A stretch of 64,000 bases of DNA from Candolleomyces eurysporus (taxonomy: Eukaryota; Basidiomycota; Agaricomycetes; Agaricales; Psathyrellaceae): the NCBI GenBank assembly GCA_027579435.1, contig JANBPK010001477.1, positions 62,001 through 126,000 on the forward strand, written 5' to 3'. Under the pieces are notes generated by a model. That model saw nothing but the letters and a program-made list of their open reading frames with translations, did not search any database and was not told the DNA's origin. Positions within the stretch are counted from its first letter, which is position 1. Every line of letters begins with the position of its first letter. This document shows, one piece after another, positions 55,369-64,000 of the stretch. The translations under genes and the position numbers were made by a program.

Positions 55369-57364
55369 TCACAGTGGGATCGCAGTGATGAATATCCGTG
55401 GCTTGTCCGTGATGTGTCGGCTGTTGCATACATCCGGATGCCTGAGTATTGCAGCCTGCCGGTGTTGATACCCCGTCAGTATACCTCGTTCCCTTGTTCC
55501 CCAAGATACTGCCGCGGCTTACCTTGGGCTTTGGGTGGTTTGGAGATGCGTATGCGATGGCCATAGTGGGCGTCGTGAATGCACACCATAACCGAACTAA
55601 AGACCAATATTCAACCCCATGCCTTATGATATTGAACGGGACTCTTTACCTGACACTCTGCCTTCTTCGTCTATCTCTCTTGTCAACAGTAGGACACCGG
55701 CACTTGGGTTCGGTTCGCCTTTTTTCCGGAATTCCTCTGTAAATATCCGCCATTTTCAATCAGTATTTACGACTTCCGGATGATCATTATTAGCACACAC
55801 CCCAGAATTGGTTCTCTAGGATAGTCTGGAGGATTTGATGAGTATCGTTGTCTTGTCCTTCGTCTCCATCTTCAGTGTCGTCATCTTCATCGTTGCTTGC
55901 TGCTGAGATAGTTTCTGTGGACTCATTCATGACTACCCTTGGAGGGACCGTCATTCCCTCCAAGACTCTTTCGCCAACTACTCGAGCAAGGGATGAACGT
56001 ATGATGTACTCTCCCGTACCAGAAGCACTGCATGCCACGGATGCACTTCTGGCAATATCTGCGGAGGCGTCCTGGTGCTGTGCCCAACAGCCAGCACCGT
56101 AAACCGCTGCCTAAGAATGCGTGCATCTTCAGTCAGTTCATAGTTTTTGACATTGGATAACTGTAGGAGCATTCTCACCTCGCCTACTCGACCGGGAAGC
56201 TTCAAGAGGATACCTCCACTCGATACTGAAGCTGCAGTACCATCTTTGGGATGCCATGCAACCGCTCCAACCGTATCCTGAACATCTCGCAGACTTGAAG
56301 AGCTCCGAACACCCTCGGGACTCTCACTATCCACTGGTGTTGAAATAGGGTAAGAAAATGAGAATGAGGATAGCGGTGTTTCCGGCGAAGGGGATGCAGG
56401 AGGAGATCGGTATGGGAAGTAAGAGGAGGACGGGGAATAGATACTCGGAGACAGGGGACCCTGCGGCGCAGGATTTGCGACGTTGATTGAGAGAGGAGGG
56501 GGATGGTACTTGGGATCCTCAAGTCGGGATTTCCACTTCTCCCATTGTGCTTTGGCGGTGGGCGAGATGAGGGAAGCGGGTTGTGCAAGTTGGGGTTTCA
56601 GTCTATCGGCCCCGTTGAGAAGGTAGTTTGGCAGACGCCGAGCAAACGAAGACGCTCCGTTCGAGACGAGGGTTCTAGGAAGTATGTCGTTAATGAGGCT
56701 TTCGAAGTCGAGATTCGGACGGACACGAACAGTGGGGGGACTCTGCCTAATTTATCTTGTTGGCTAGAATATTCTAGGATCGCTCGGGCGAGCGTAATAG
56801 GATTCTTAACATCTAAATCCTAGTAAGTACGTGACACTCAGTCTAGAAGTTACTTCTTACCAGAAACAGCGCCAACGCTTCCGAATTTCTGGTCTTTTCC
56901 AGACATAATTGCGGCATCGCATTCGACGGTGCCGTCGAGTGTAAGGTTGGACCCATACCCTGTAAATTGCACCATTCAAGAACTTCATCTGTGAGTAGCA
57001 CACATCAGTGCGCACCTGCATTCAAGAGGGGGTCGTCCTCAAGCACGGTGGTCGCAGTTCCGACCATTGTAAGAGCTGGACTTGGATCCTCATCAATGAG
57101 CATATCATCCGCTTCGGATATAGCGCTCAACGCGCGAGAGCATGCTCTGAAGGAAGTCAAAACCCACTATAATTCAGCAATTCCGGTCGATGGCGAAGCT
57201 CTGGTGGCTACTTACTCTCTCAACACCCGCTTGACACCCTTCTCTGTTGCTTGTCCATACACCCCCGCACCTCCATGGACCGCGATATACGCATCGCTCC
57301 ATGACCCTTTCACCCGCTTCGCTGGGCCTTGAGACATATCAGTCTCGGGATCGAATTCCATCAT
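55369..57364 (-). CDS. TASP1: Threonine aspartase 1 (taspase 1)
   Basis: Ntn-hydrolase-fold protease that activates itself by cleavage before a threonine and, in animals, cleaves MLL and TFIIA. Exons are 57216-57364, 57016-57146, 56861-56959, 56179-56812, 55801-56110, 55650-55736, 55523-55596 and 55369-55455. Their sum is one base short of a full frame; adding one C in the run at 56734-56739 gives 523 aa with family sequence on both sides (GRVPP / NGASSFARRLPNY). Motifs are YIAVHGGAGV, DDPLLNAGYGSNLTLDGTVE, the nucleophile region DTVGAVAW, SSGGILLKLPGRVGEAAVYG, SASGTGEYIIR and the end HPKPKAAILRHPD. A ~60-residue Pro/Ser-rich loop precedes the catalytic Thr. The frameshift is probably a sequencing error. 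Confidence 0.88.
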
Positions 57365-57703
57365 CGGGAAAGATTCTAGGAATAGAAAAGGCTTTGAGCA
57401 CGTCAACGAGGAGATAATTGATATGGTCTCTACGCAAGGGCGCTCTGAGACCCCTTTATAACGGATCCTGGATAACAATAGAGAGTGAATGATCCGGTGG
57501 GGTAGAACGGAGCACAGGGCCAGTCAGCATGGGCCGATGGAGACCCAGGAAAGGAAATCGCGGTCGTCATCGAGAACGCTGACAGGCGCTCGCGACAAAT
57601 TCGAGGTCTCTTGTTTTCTACCACGTACCATGTCCACTGGAAGCTAAACGCTTCAACAACGAGCGACTCGCGGGAACCTGTCGGCTTGGAAAAATCCAGA
57701 TTA
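57365..57703. promoter_or_regulatory. Divergent upstream region, TASP1 / SWS1
   Basis: A 339 bp spacer between divergent start codons with no visible gene. Confidence 0.4.
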
Positions 57704-58327
57704 ATGGCCTCGACTGGGTCCCAGGTTGGATCCAACAACGAGCTCTTGACTGTGGCACTTGCTGTTATTGATTCTCTGGAAACTGAATGTAAGTGTCAAA
57801 GCGCACACGATTCCGATCCTGTGGCATTCATGAAAGCTGATTAGAGACAATGCAGTGAGCGATGATTCATTTGCAAAGCTGGGTGCTGTCTTCCCTCAGA
57901 AGATGGTCATAGCAGCTTTGGATCTCCTCGACCGCGGTAATAGTGCGTAGCCGTCCGTCCATCCCCGGCCGTTCGACTAACTCACGAACAACCCTCTTAC
58001 AAAGTCATTAAATATGCCATGCCTTGGGGCAGGGTTGACTTTGAAGTTCTTGGTTCGACGGGGACATACTTCGTACAATTGGACCTCCCATCCCGTATCC
58101 CATTCTATTGTCCTTGCCCCGCCTTCTCTAAAGCCGTCTTGCTTTCCCAAACGCATACAATGGTGCGTTGACTCGTTTCTACTAGTTCCTGTATCCCTCT
58201 TCTCAATCGTGTCCAACAGTGTAAACACGTTCTAGCCACCCTACTGGCAAGAAAGCTCAACATGTGCATGGAACGTCCGCTCACAGCAGACGAATTGGTT
58301 GAAATATTTACAAAACAGTATCAATAG
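57704..58327 (+). CDS. SWIM zinc-finger protein, SWS1/ZSWIM7-like
   Basis: Exons 57704-57788, 57856-57942, 58005-58162 and 58220-58327 give 145 aa, close to the ~140 aa of ZSWIM7. The second intron-exon join skips a nearer AG that would create a stop. The SWIM motif CPCPAFSKAVLL...CKHVL (C-x-C then C-x-H, across an exon boundary) is complete. It is preceded by GSTGTYFVQLDLPSRIPFYC. In yeasts and animals SWS1 forms the Shu-type complex with RAD51 paralogues and promotes Rad51 filament formation in homologous recombination. Function here is inferred from the motif and size. No partner gene is nearby. Confidence 0.88.
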
Positions 58328-58506
58328 GAATAACAATTAGCTATAGGAACGGAACTCGAACTCTAGGATGTACTCTGCACAATAAGTAGTATTAAAGTAA
58401 CGATGGACCTCTAGAGTGTGCAATGCTCCTGGACGTCTACAGTGTTCAATCGCAAAAATATATGCGTATATAACATGACCAAAATTATACTGTACCGTTG
58501 GGACTT

Positions 58507-60924
58507 CTACTTTGCTTTACTCTTCGCCGATGCTGAAGCCGACTTCAGGTTCGTGTTAGGGAGACGGTACTTGTCATCCCGCGATCTCCACTCCAAAAGG
58601 GACCCAAAGTCTTTCAGCGACGAGACCAGTTGCTTCAGCGACGCTTGCTCTGGACTAAGCGAGGCAGCTTTACTATTCGAGCCCTTCTCTTCCTTCTCTT
58701 CCAGGTCATTGTCAATGACAAGCCACTCCGCCAACTTCTTGATATCTTCAGGCTCATGGAAACACCACCACGCATCAGCATCTTCATCCATTTCTACATC
58801 AGAATCCTCGTCCTCCTTGGTAGGCGTAAATGCTGAAGGTGGCTTCTTCCCCCACACCAAGATCATCCAAGACCAGTCATAAAGATCTTCCCTCTCCTCC
58901 GGCTTCAGAGTACGTCCCTTCTTCTTCAATCTGGCGTTGTTCGGCAAGTCACCCGCCAAGAGGTCGGTGAATTCGTAAGCCGCTTCTCGTTCAGCATTTC
59001 CCGGAGAAAGCGCATAGAAGACGCGCCCTTCAGAATCCGATCCCAGAGGAGCGAAGCGCTGTAAGCTTTCGGACTGGGCAATGTCGGAGGAGCGCTCCAA
59101 AGCAGCGACAATGTCTCTGTGCAATCGTTTCGCTTCTTGGAACTACAGTCATAACGAGTTAGCGAGGTGTACCTTGAAGTGTAGTGCAGCACTTACGAAT
59201 GCCTTGTCTTTGGCTTGCTCCTGCTGTTTCTTAACCACGTCCCACCGTTCGCCCTCGAGCTTGAGAGCTTCACGAGCCTGTCGGGAAATCTCCCTCGTAG
59301 TCTTCGGGCCCTCCTCCAACGCCTCACGGATGCTTGCCATTTGAAGGGTGAGGTCGATAAGAGACAGAATTACAGGGATCAGTTGCGCGGAGCTATGAAT
59401 GGCGACCGAGTTGGGCAGGGTGGAGGTCATGGTTCGAGTGCTCCTTCTCGCTTGCGCGAAGAAGTGTTCGGATGGTGGCAGAGGCTCCGCAATGGAGAAG
59501 GAGTCGTTCGAAACGTCGTCGCTCGATGAAGATGTCTCAGTCGTTTCGATGACAGACTCCTGCCACTCAAGGAGCGTGCTATAAACTTTGCTGAGGGAGA
59601 AACCGATGTTGCGCATGTTTTTCACGGCGACTTCACTCGTCTTCGCTATGTCAGCGTGGCGATTCTCTATGGTTCGATGCAAGACTCACTTCTTTCCAGG
59701 GTGACGATTCGTCAGTTGACAGGATACCCAGAAGCATCAGAATCACAGATTTGGCACAAGCATCGCTGACCCATGAAGTAGGATCATGTCCGTCTTGACC
59801 GTTGTATTTGCCATTGATCTGCTCCAACTCCTCCAGGTGGGGTTTCGAGAGGCCACAGTCACTAAGCTCATTGAAGCGAAGAACAAACTCTCGTATATTC
59901 ATTCGTTCCTCGACTTCGGACTGAGATAGCGCTGAAGCGATATGCGTCCACTTGACTGAAGGGAGAACCTTTGGTTTGGATTTACGGACGCGTTTCTTGG
60001 GTTGCGCTGAGGCAGATTTATCCTTGGTTTGTTTTTCCTTCTTCACAGGGGCCGATTCGGGGGCTTTCTTCATAGTCCTGCGCAAATGATCAGCTTGCGC
60101 AGATGCCACAACACGGGTGGACATACCCGATGGGTTCCAACCCCTTGGACTTTCTGCAGCGCGGGCAGTTGCATACGTCTCGGCACTTGGGGCATCTTAG
60201 AAACAAAAACGTCAACTTTAGTGGGCGAGATCAAAGGCGAAAACATACGCGAAGGTATATCCCACATTCTCGACGTGGCCCTCTTCCCATTTGCGATTGC
60301 TGAGCCACGTCTCCAAATCTTCTCCGTACCGGTTCTGCAAGCAGGGTTTGCAATACTTGCTAATGCATCTTCGTTGCTTGGGTACGGTGCTCTTTCCAGT
60401 GGTTCGGGCTTCCAGCCAGGTGCACTGTATAGTTGCTGTGGCAGACGAAATTAGTAAGATTGCATCGACACCGCCATACGCCGATACCTACCACTCAGGT
60501 CTCGCTTCTTGCAACATTGATGACAGTACGTCCAGCCGTTTGGGTATTCGGGACAAGCATTCGAAGGAGATTGAAACACCAAAGTGGCAGAGTTTGTCTG
60601 AGAGGGCTTCAAGGGCGTTCCGGTTGACACCGACTTGGCTTTCTTGGAGCTCGACGCAGCCGTATCAACTGTTGACGACGTCGAGTCTCTATCTGAAAGT
60701 TTACGCTTGAGGGACGCGGAAGAGGCCGAAGCGGACTGCAGCATTTGTGTACGTGGATTGCGCAATGGTGCGTTCTCTTTGAGGAGCTTGCTGGTGTTGC
60801 CAGCAGTTGGCACGTGTCTTGGAGGCAGAGACTGATAGCGCTCAAGATCGAAAGGAGACGGAGGAACTTGCACGTAGACGCTGCGAGAAATCCTACCCGA
60901 AGATGGCGTTGGCGTTGAGGACAT
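58507..60924 (-). CDS. CDCA7-type zf-4CXXC_R1 protein with long C-terminal region
   Basis: Exons 60492-60924, 60249-60435, 60127-60195, 59690-60077, 59197-59640 and 58507-59142 give 718 aa. After a Ser/Pro-rich N-terminus, the zinc-finger domain (about residues 130-230) shows WTYCHQCCKK, CTWLEARTTGKS, RCISKYCKPCLQNRYG, WEEGHVENVGYTF and CPKCRDVCNCPRCRKSKGL. These are the four CxxC pairs of the CDCA7/R1 finger. A Lys-rich stretch follows. A helical region with IREFVLRFNELSD resembles the first helix pair of DDT-type domains, and a C-terminal part has acidic and helical segments. In animals CDCA7 partners with HELLS in heterochromatin DNA methylation. Whether this fungal form does so is inference. 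An upstream in-frame non-ATG extension exists; the first ATG is used. Confidence 0.85.
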
Positions 60925-61197
60925 GCTCGTCGACGACGACGGCGAGGAGGGGACCGATGATGGTGGCGGCGACCAAGAATAGGCCAACTGTTGCGGGGGT
61001 TGAATAGATTCAACAAAACAAAATTCGGGAATATATCTACGCGTTTAGCATCACGTGGGAATACTCTTCCGGGAGCCACGTGCACGGGGAAACGGCGAAA
61101 AAGTTTCAGCCCTGCCGGTGTTCCTGCCTCCATCCTCCTTGCCACTTNCCCCCCGTTTATTCCCTCTTTTTATTCCCCCACCGCTAATACCAGCGTC
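60925..61197. promoter_or_regulatory. Bidirectional promoter, CDCA7-like / TIM17
   Basis: A 273 bp spacer between divergent start codons. It contains a CACGTG at about 61051, a possible bHLH (Cbf1-type) site, and an unresolved base at 61148 before a C run. Confidence 0.45.
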
Positions 61198-61904
61198 ATG
61201 GCCTCTGCAGACCACACTCGCGATCCCTGGTAATATCCTCTCTTTTTTCTGCATCTATAGAGACCAAATTCTAAGTACACATCATCATACAGCCCATGGG
61301 TCATCCTCAACGATTTCGGTGGTGCTTTCTCAATGGGTGCTGTCGGTGGTGGAATCTGGTATGGCATCAAGGGTGCACGGAATTCACCAAGAGTACGTCC
61401 CCAACACCTTCTGCTCGCCTTCTTCCTCGCTGACGTGTGACGCAACCGCAGGGTGAACGATTCGTCGGTGCCATATCATCAATAAAGGCGCGCGCACCAG
61501 TAACGGGTGGAAACTTTGGTATTTGGGGAGGCATGTTCTCAACATTCGACTGTGCAATCAAGGGCTACCGGCAGAAGGAGGATGCATGGAATGCTATCAT
61601 CTCTGGTTTCATGACAGGTGGATGCCTAGCACTACGAAGTAGGTCTACCGCCAAGTTTACACCGGTCCCCTTCTCATGACGTGTTTCCCTAGGCGGTCCA
61701 AAATCTGCATTCGGCTCAGCCGTAGCCTGTGGTATCCTACTGGGAGTCTTCGAGGGTGTCGGTGTGCTGCTGGGACGAGTGATGAGCGAGGGCCAACGGC
61801 CACCAATGGCACCATGTGAGTAACATTCCATTCCGGCTTCCTTTCCCTGCCATGCTAACGAAATTCGCCGTACAGTGCCAGGCACACCCGCACCTTCACC
61901 ATGA
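61198..61904 (+). CDS. TIM17: Mitochondrial import inner membrane translocase subunit Tim17
   Basis: Essential subunit of the TIM23 presequence translocase. Exons 61198-61229, 61293-61392, 61452-61638, 61693-61815 and 61876-61904 give 156 aa, the usual length. The N-terminus [19 protein letters not shown] matches Tim17, including its conserved acidic residues and Cys. Four membrane helices follow, with Gly-rich packing ([62 protein letters not shown]). The second Cys of the intermembrane-space disulfide (FDC) is present. The tail is short and Pro-rich ([11 protein letters not shown]). Confidence 0.97.
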
Positions 61905-62178
61905 GGAAGCTAATACCATGTACCCTTGTAGACGGATTCCACTTCGCTATGACGAATATCCACCACCCCTCTTCACTTACTACACAGATAAAAGATATGT
62001 TGTCACATGTCCTATCCTGCATAATCCGACGGACACCTCTGCACATTCTAGATTATTTGCTGTGTCGTCTGTCTATATATACTGTCATCGTCACTAATTC
62101 ATCGCTGTCGACGGAGCACAACATGCAATATGCAACACGGATTGTATTTCATCTTAGAATCTAGTATGGTTCTTGAGT
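61905..62178. other. Convergent 3' spacer, TIM17 / PEX5
   Basis: 3' flanks of two converging genes with no visible gene. Confidence 0.4.
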
Positions 62179-64000
62179 CTAACCGTAGAAGACTTTGCGG
62201 AAGCCTAGCAAGAATGGGTGAGCTTTCAACCGCTTGAATATAATGGGCTGCGCAACGTACCTTCCAAATCCCTCGAGTTGCACATGTCAGCCAAGTCGGA
62301 TCTTTGCAGGTGCAAACACGCTGTCTTGAGGCTCTCCCACAATGCATTAGAGATAACATGCTGCTTATCACCTGGCAAGGCTTGATTCGAAGTAGCATCG
62401 CTGTCCTGAAGCATCAAAGCATCCAGTATGTGCTGCGCAGCTTCGTCATATCGCTGCAGAGCAAAAACTACCGTCAGATTGTCGACCAAGGGAAAGAAAT
62501 GCGATTCACATACCCTCAAATTCATGCAGGATATTCCCAGATTGAATCGAGCCCGAATATAACCTGGGTTGAGCTCCAAAGCCTTGTAATAATATTGAAG
62601 GGCGTCTTCCGCTTGTCCGCTATTAGCCATAGTGGCCCCGACGCGATTGTAAAGCAGCCAGTCCTAGACACAAACACATAGGCGTCAGAACGGGGTATGA
62701 ATGGCTAACAGAAAGAAGACATACGTCGGGCCGCACGGCCAGTGCTGTACGGAAACAGTCTTGCGCCTTGACGTACTCCTGCAATATATCCCATCAGCCA
62801 ACCAGTCCCTGCCTTGAACGACTCGAGAGGTAGCCCACCTCATTGGTATTCAACAAAACGGCGAGAGCAATCTGGAGGTCAGCGTCAATCTCCCCAGTCG
62901 TATCGCTCCGGGCCATAGCAATCAAGCACTGAATCATATTCGAAAACTTCTCCGGCATGAGTGCATTCTCGCTCAACGGATTCTGGGCCCGGAAAGCCGC
63001 TGCAGACGCCCTATACTTGTCGTTCCGTTCCACCCACTGCGAGACAGCGGTATGCGTCCCTTGGCGATCGTTGTCATTCGTATACGAAATGGCAAGAGCG
63101 AGCCAAGCAGGTAACAGAGAAGGATCAAGCTCAACGGCCCGTTCCAAAGCCTGCAGAGCCTTACTCTCGCGTTCATTTTCCTGCTGCTTCACACCGAGAT
63201 CGTACCAGAGCGCAGCGTTGCTCGGATCTCGCTGAACGGCGGCCTCAAGCTCCAAAACGTTCTGCAAAAAAAACCAAAAAATAGGCCCAAGTCGCATCAG
63301 ATCGCCCGACAAAAATGAATGAGAAACACGAGGGAGAGGGGGGGGTTTAAAAACACGGACATACCTCCAACATCGTCTGCCTCTGACCTGAATGTTGCAT
63401 ATGATGTCGCGTTCGAGACGACTCGCCAAGGAGATAGGGATTATTCTCCTGGAACACATACCGCGTCACCGGCTTAATCCCCGACGCAATCGCCTCGAAA
63501 TTATCCCAGTCCTCCTGTAACCTGTCCCACATCGCAGTTTCGGCGGACGTCCCCGTTGTATCTTGTCGCCCCTCCTCTGCCTCGCTCCAGTACTTCATAT
63601 ATTCAGCATTCTCTTGCCTGAAATAGGCATCATTCGGATCTTCCAGTGTCGTATCTTGCTTCGAATCGCTAGCGGTGTTCTGCTCCTGCCCCTGCTGCTG
63701 CGCAATGAATCCTCCTTGGGTTGCATAGTCCGAAACCCACTGAGGGCGAGGCCCAGAGACACCTTGACCTGTGATAGGATCAATGGCCCGACCTTTCCCC
63801 TTGACATCAATCGTCGAGGCTGAGGTCCGAGTTCCGTCGCTCTGCACGACTTGGTTCCCATCGACAATGACTTCACCGTCCCTCAGCTGCTTCATGAGGC
63901 TCAGAAACTCGCTCTGCTGGAACTTGGGGTTCTGCTCGTGTTTCACATGTTCGAGCAGGAGACCTGCGGTTCGCGCGAGCTCGTCCCCGTCAAATTGGTT
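62179..64000 (-). CDS. PEX5: Peroxisomal targeting signal 1 receptor, C-terminal part (runs off right edge)
   Basis: Soluble receptor that binds C-terminal SKL-type signals and delivers matrix proteins to the peroxisomal docking complex. Exons in the window are 63365->64000, 62839-63261, 62725-62778, 62514-62663, 62261-62453 and 62179-62204 (494 codons). The right end enters the N-terminal half: LARTAGLLLEHVKHEQNPKF, MKQLRDGEV and WxxxF/Y-like motifs (WVSDY, WDRLQEDWDNF). YVFQENNPYL then opens the TPR array. TPR repeats follow (DPSNAALWYDLGVKQQEN, DPSLLPAWLALAISY, RPDDWLLYNRVGATMANSG, ALELNPGYIRARFNLGISC), and the end DLEGFRKVFYG matches the PEX5 C-terminus. The extreme N-terminus with the recycling cysteine is outside the window. 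Confidence 0.95.

Overview
The window looks like nuclear DNA of a basidiomycete fungus, most likely an agaricomycete. Nearly every gene is split by many 47-75 nt GT-AG introns. There are large NACHT-type STAND NTPases, an agaricomycete-style F-box protein, and a wholly eukaryotic housekeeping set (RPS8, UGP1, MET3, ERO1, SLU7, COG7, CHD1, TFIIH p34, TIM17, PEX5). I see no operons, CRISPR array, rRNA or convincing tRNA. Gene models below were joined by eye from splice signals. In almost every case the exon lengths sum to a multiple of three and the joins restore family motifs. They are predictions, not transcript-supported models.

Layout. 1-3.9 kb: a degenerate tandem duplication. Each copy has the N-terminus of a GTPBP1-like GTPase (minus) divergent from a small membrane protein gene (plus). 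The second GTPase copy is a pseudogene with an internal inversion. 4.1-9 kb: an NFKBIL1-like coiled-coil protein and a membrane RING-H2 protein. 9.1-13.9 kb: RPS8, a 1.4 kb gene-poor gap and UGP1. 14.1-20.8 kb: arrestin-like protein, ERO1 and ATP sulfurylase. 21.3-32.7 kb: a single-pass membrane protein, RNase H2 subunit B, a Pro/Ser-rich unknown, a PrpD-family dehydratase and a divergent Zn2Cys6 regulator. 33.3-39.7 kb: an accessory stretch, all on the minus strand, with a 5'-truncated STAND NTPase, a complete NACHT protein, a decayed element remnant and an F-box gene. 40-48 kb: SNAPC3-like, COG7, SLU7 and a membrane/Smr-adaptor-like protein. 48.3-64 kb: CHD1 remodeller divergent from TFIIH p34, taspase 1 divergent from SWS1, a CDCA7-type zinc-finger protein divergent from TIM17, and PEX5 running off the right edge.

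Working together. Several neighbours are divergent pairs with 180-350 bp between start codons, so shared promoters are likely: membrane protein/RNH2B, PrpD/Zn2Cys6, CHD1/TFB4, TASP1/SWS1 and CDCA7-like/TIM17. Much of the right half serves chromatin, transcription and RNA (SNAPC3, SLU7, CHD1, TFB4, CDCA7-like). I infer no functional cluster beyond the paired promoters.

Sequence quality. There are 14 single Ns, most beside homopolymer runs. In at least three coding exons (1741, 3530, 20204) the N behaves as an extra base: deleting it restores the frame. Taspase 1 lacks one base in a C run near 56734. The RING gene may carry one surplus G near 6774. These are best read as homopolymer errors, not biology.
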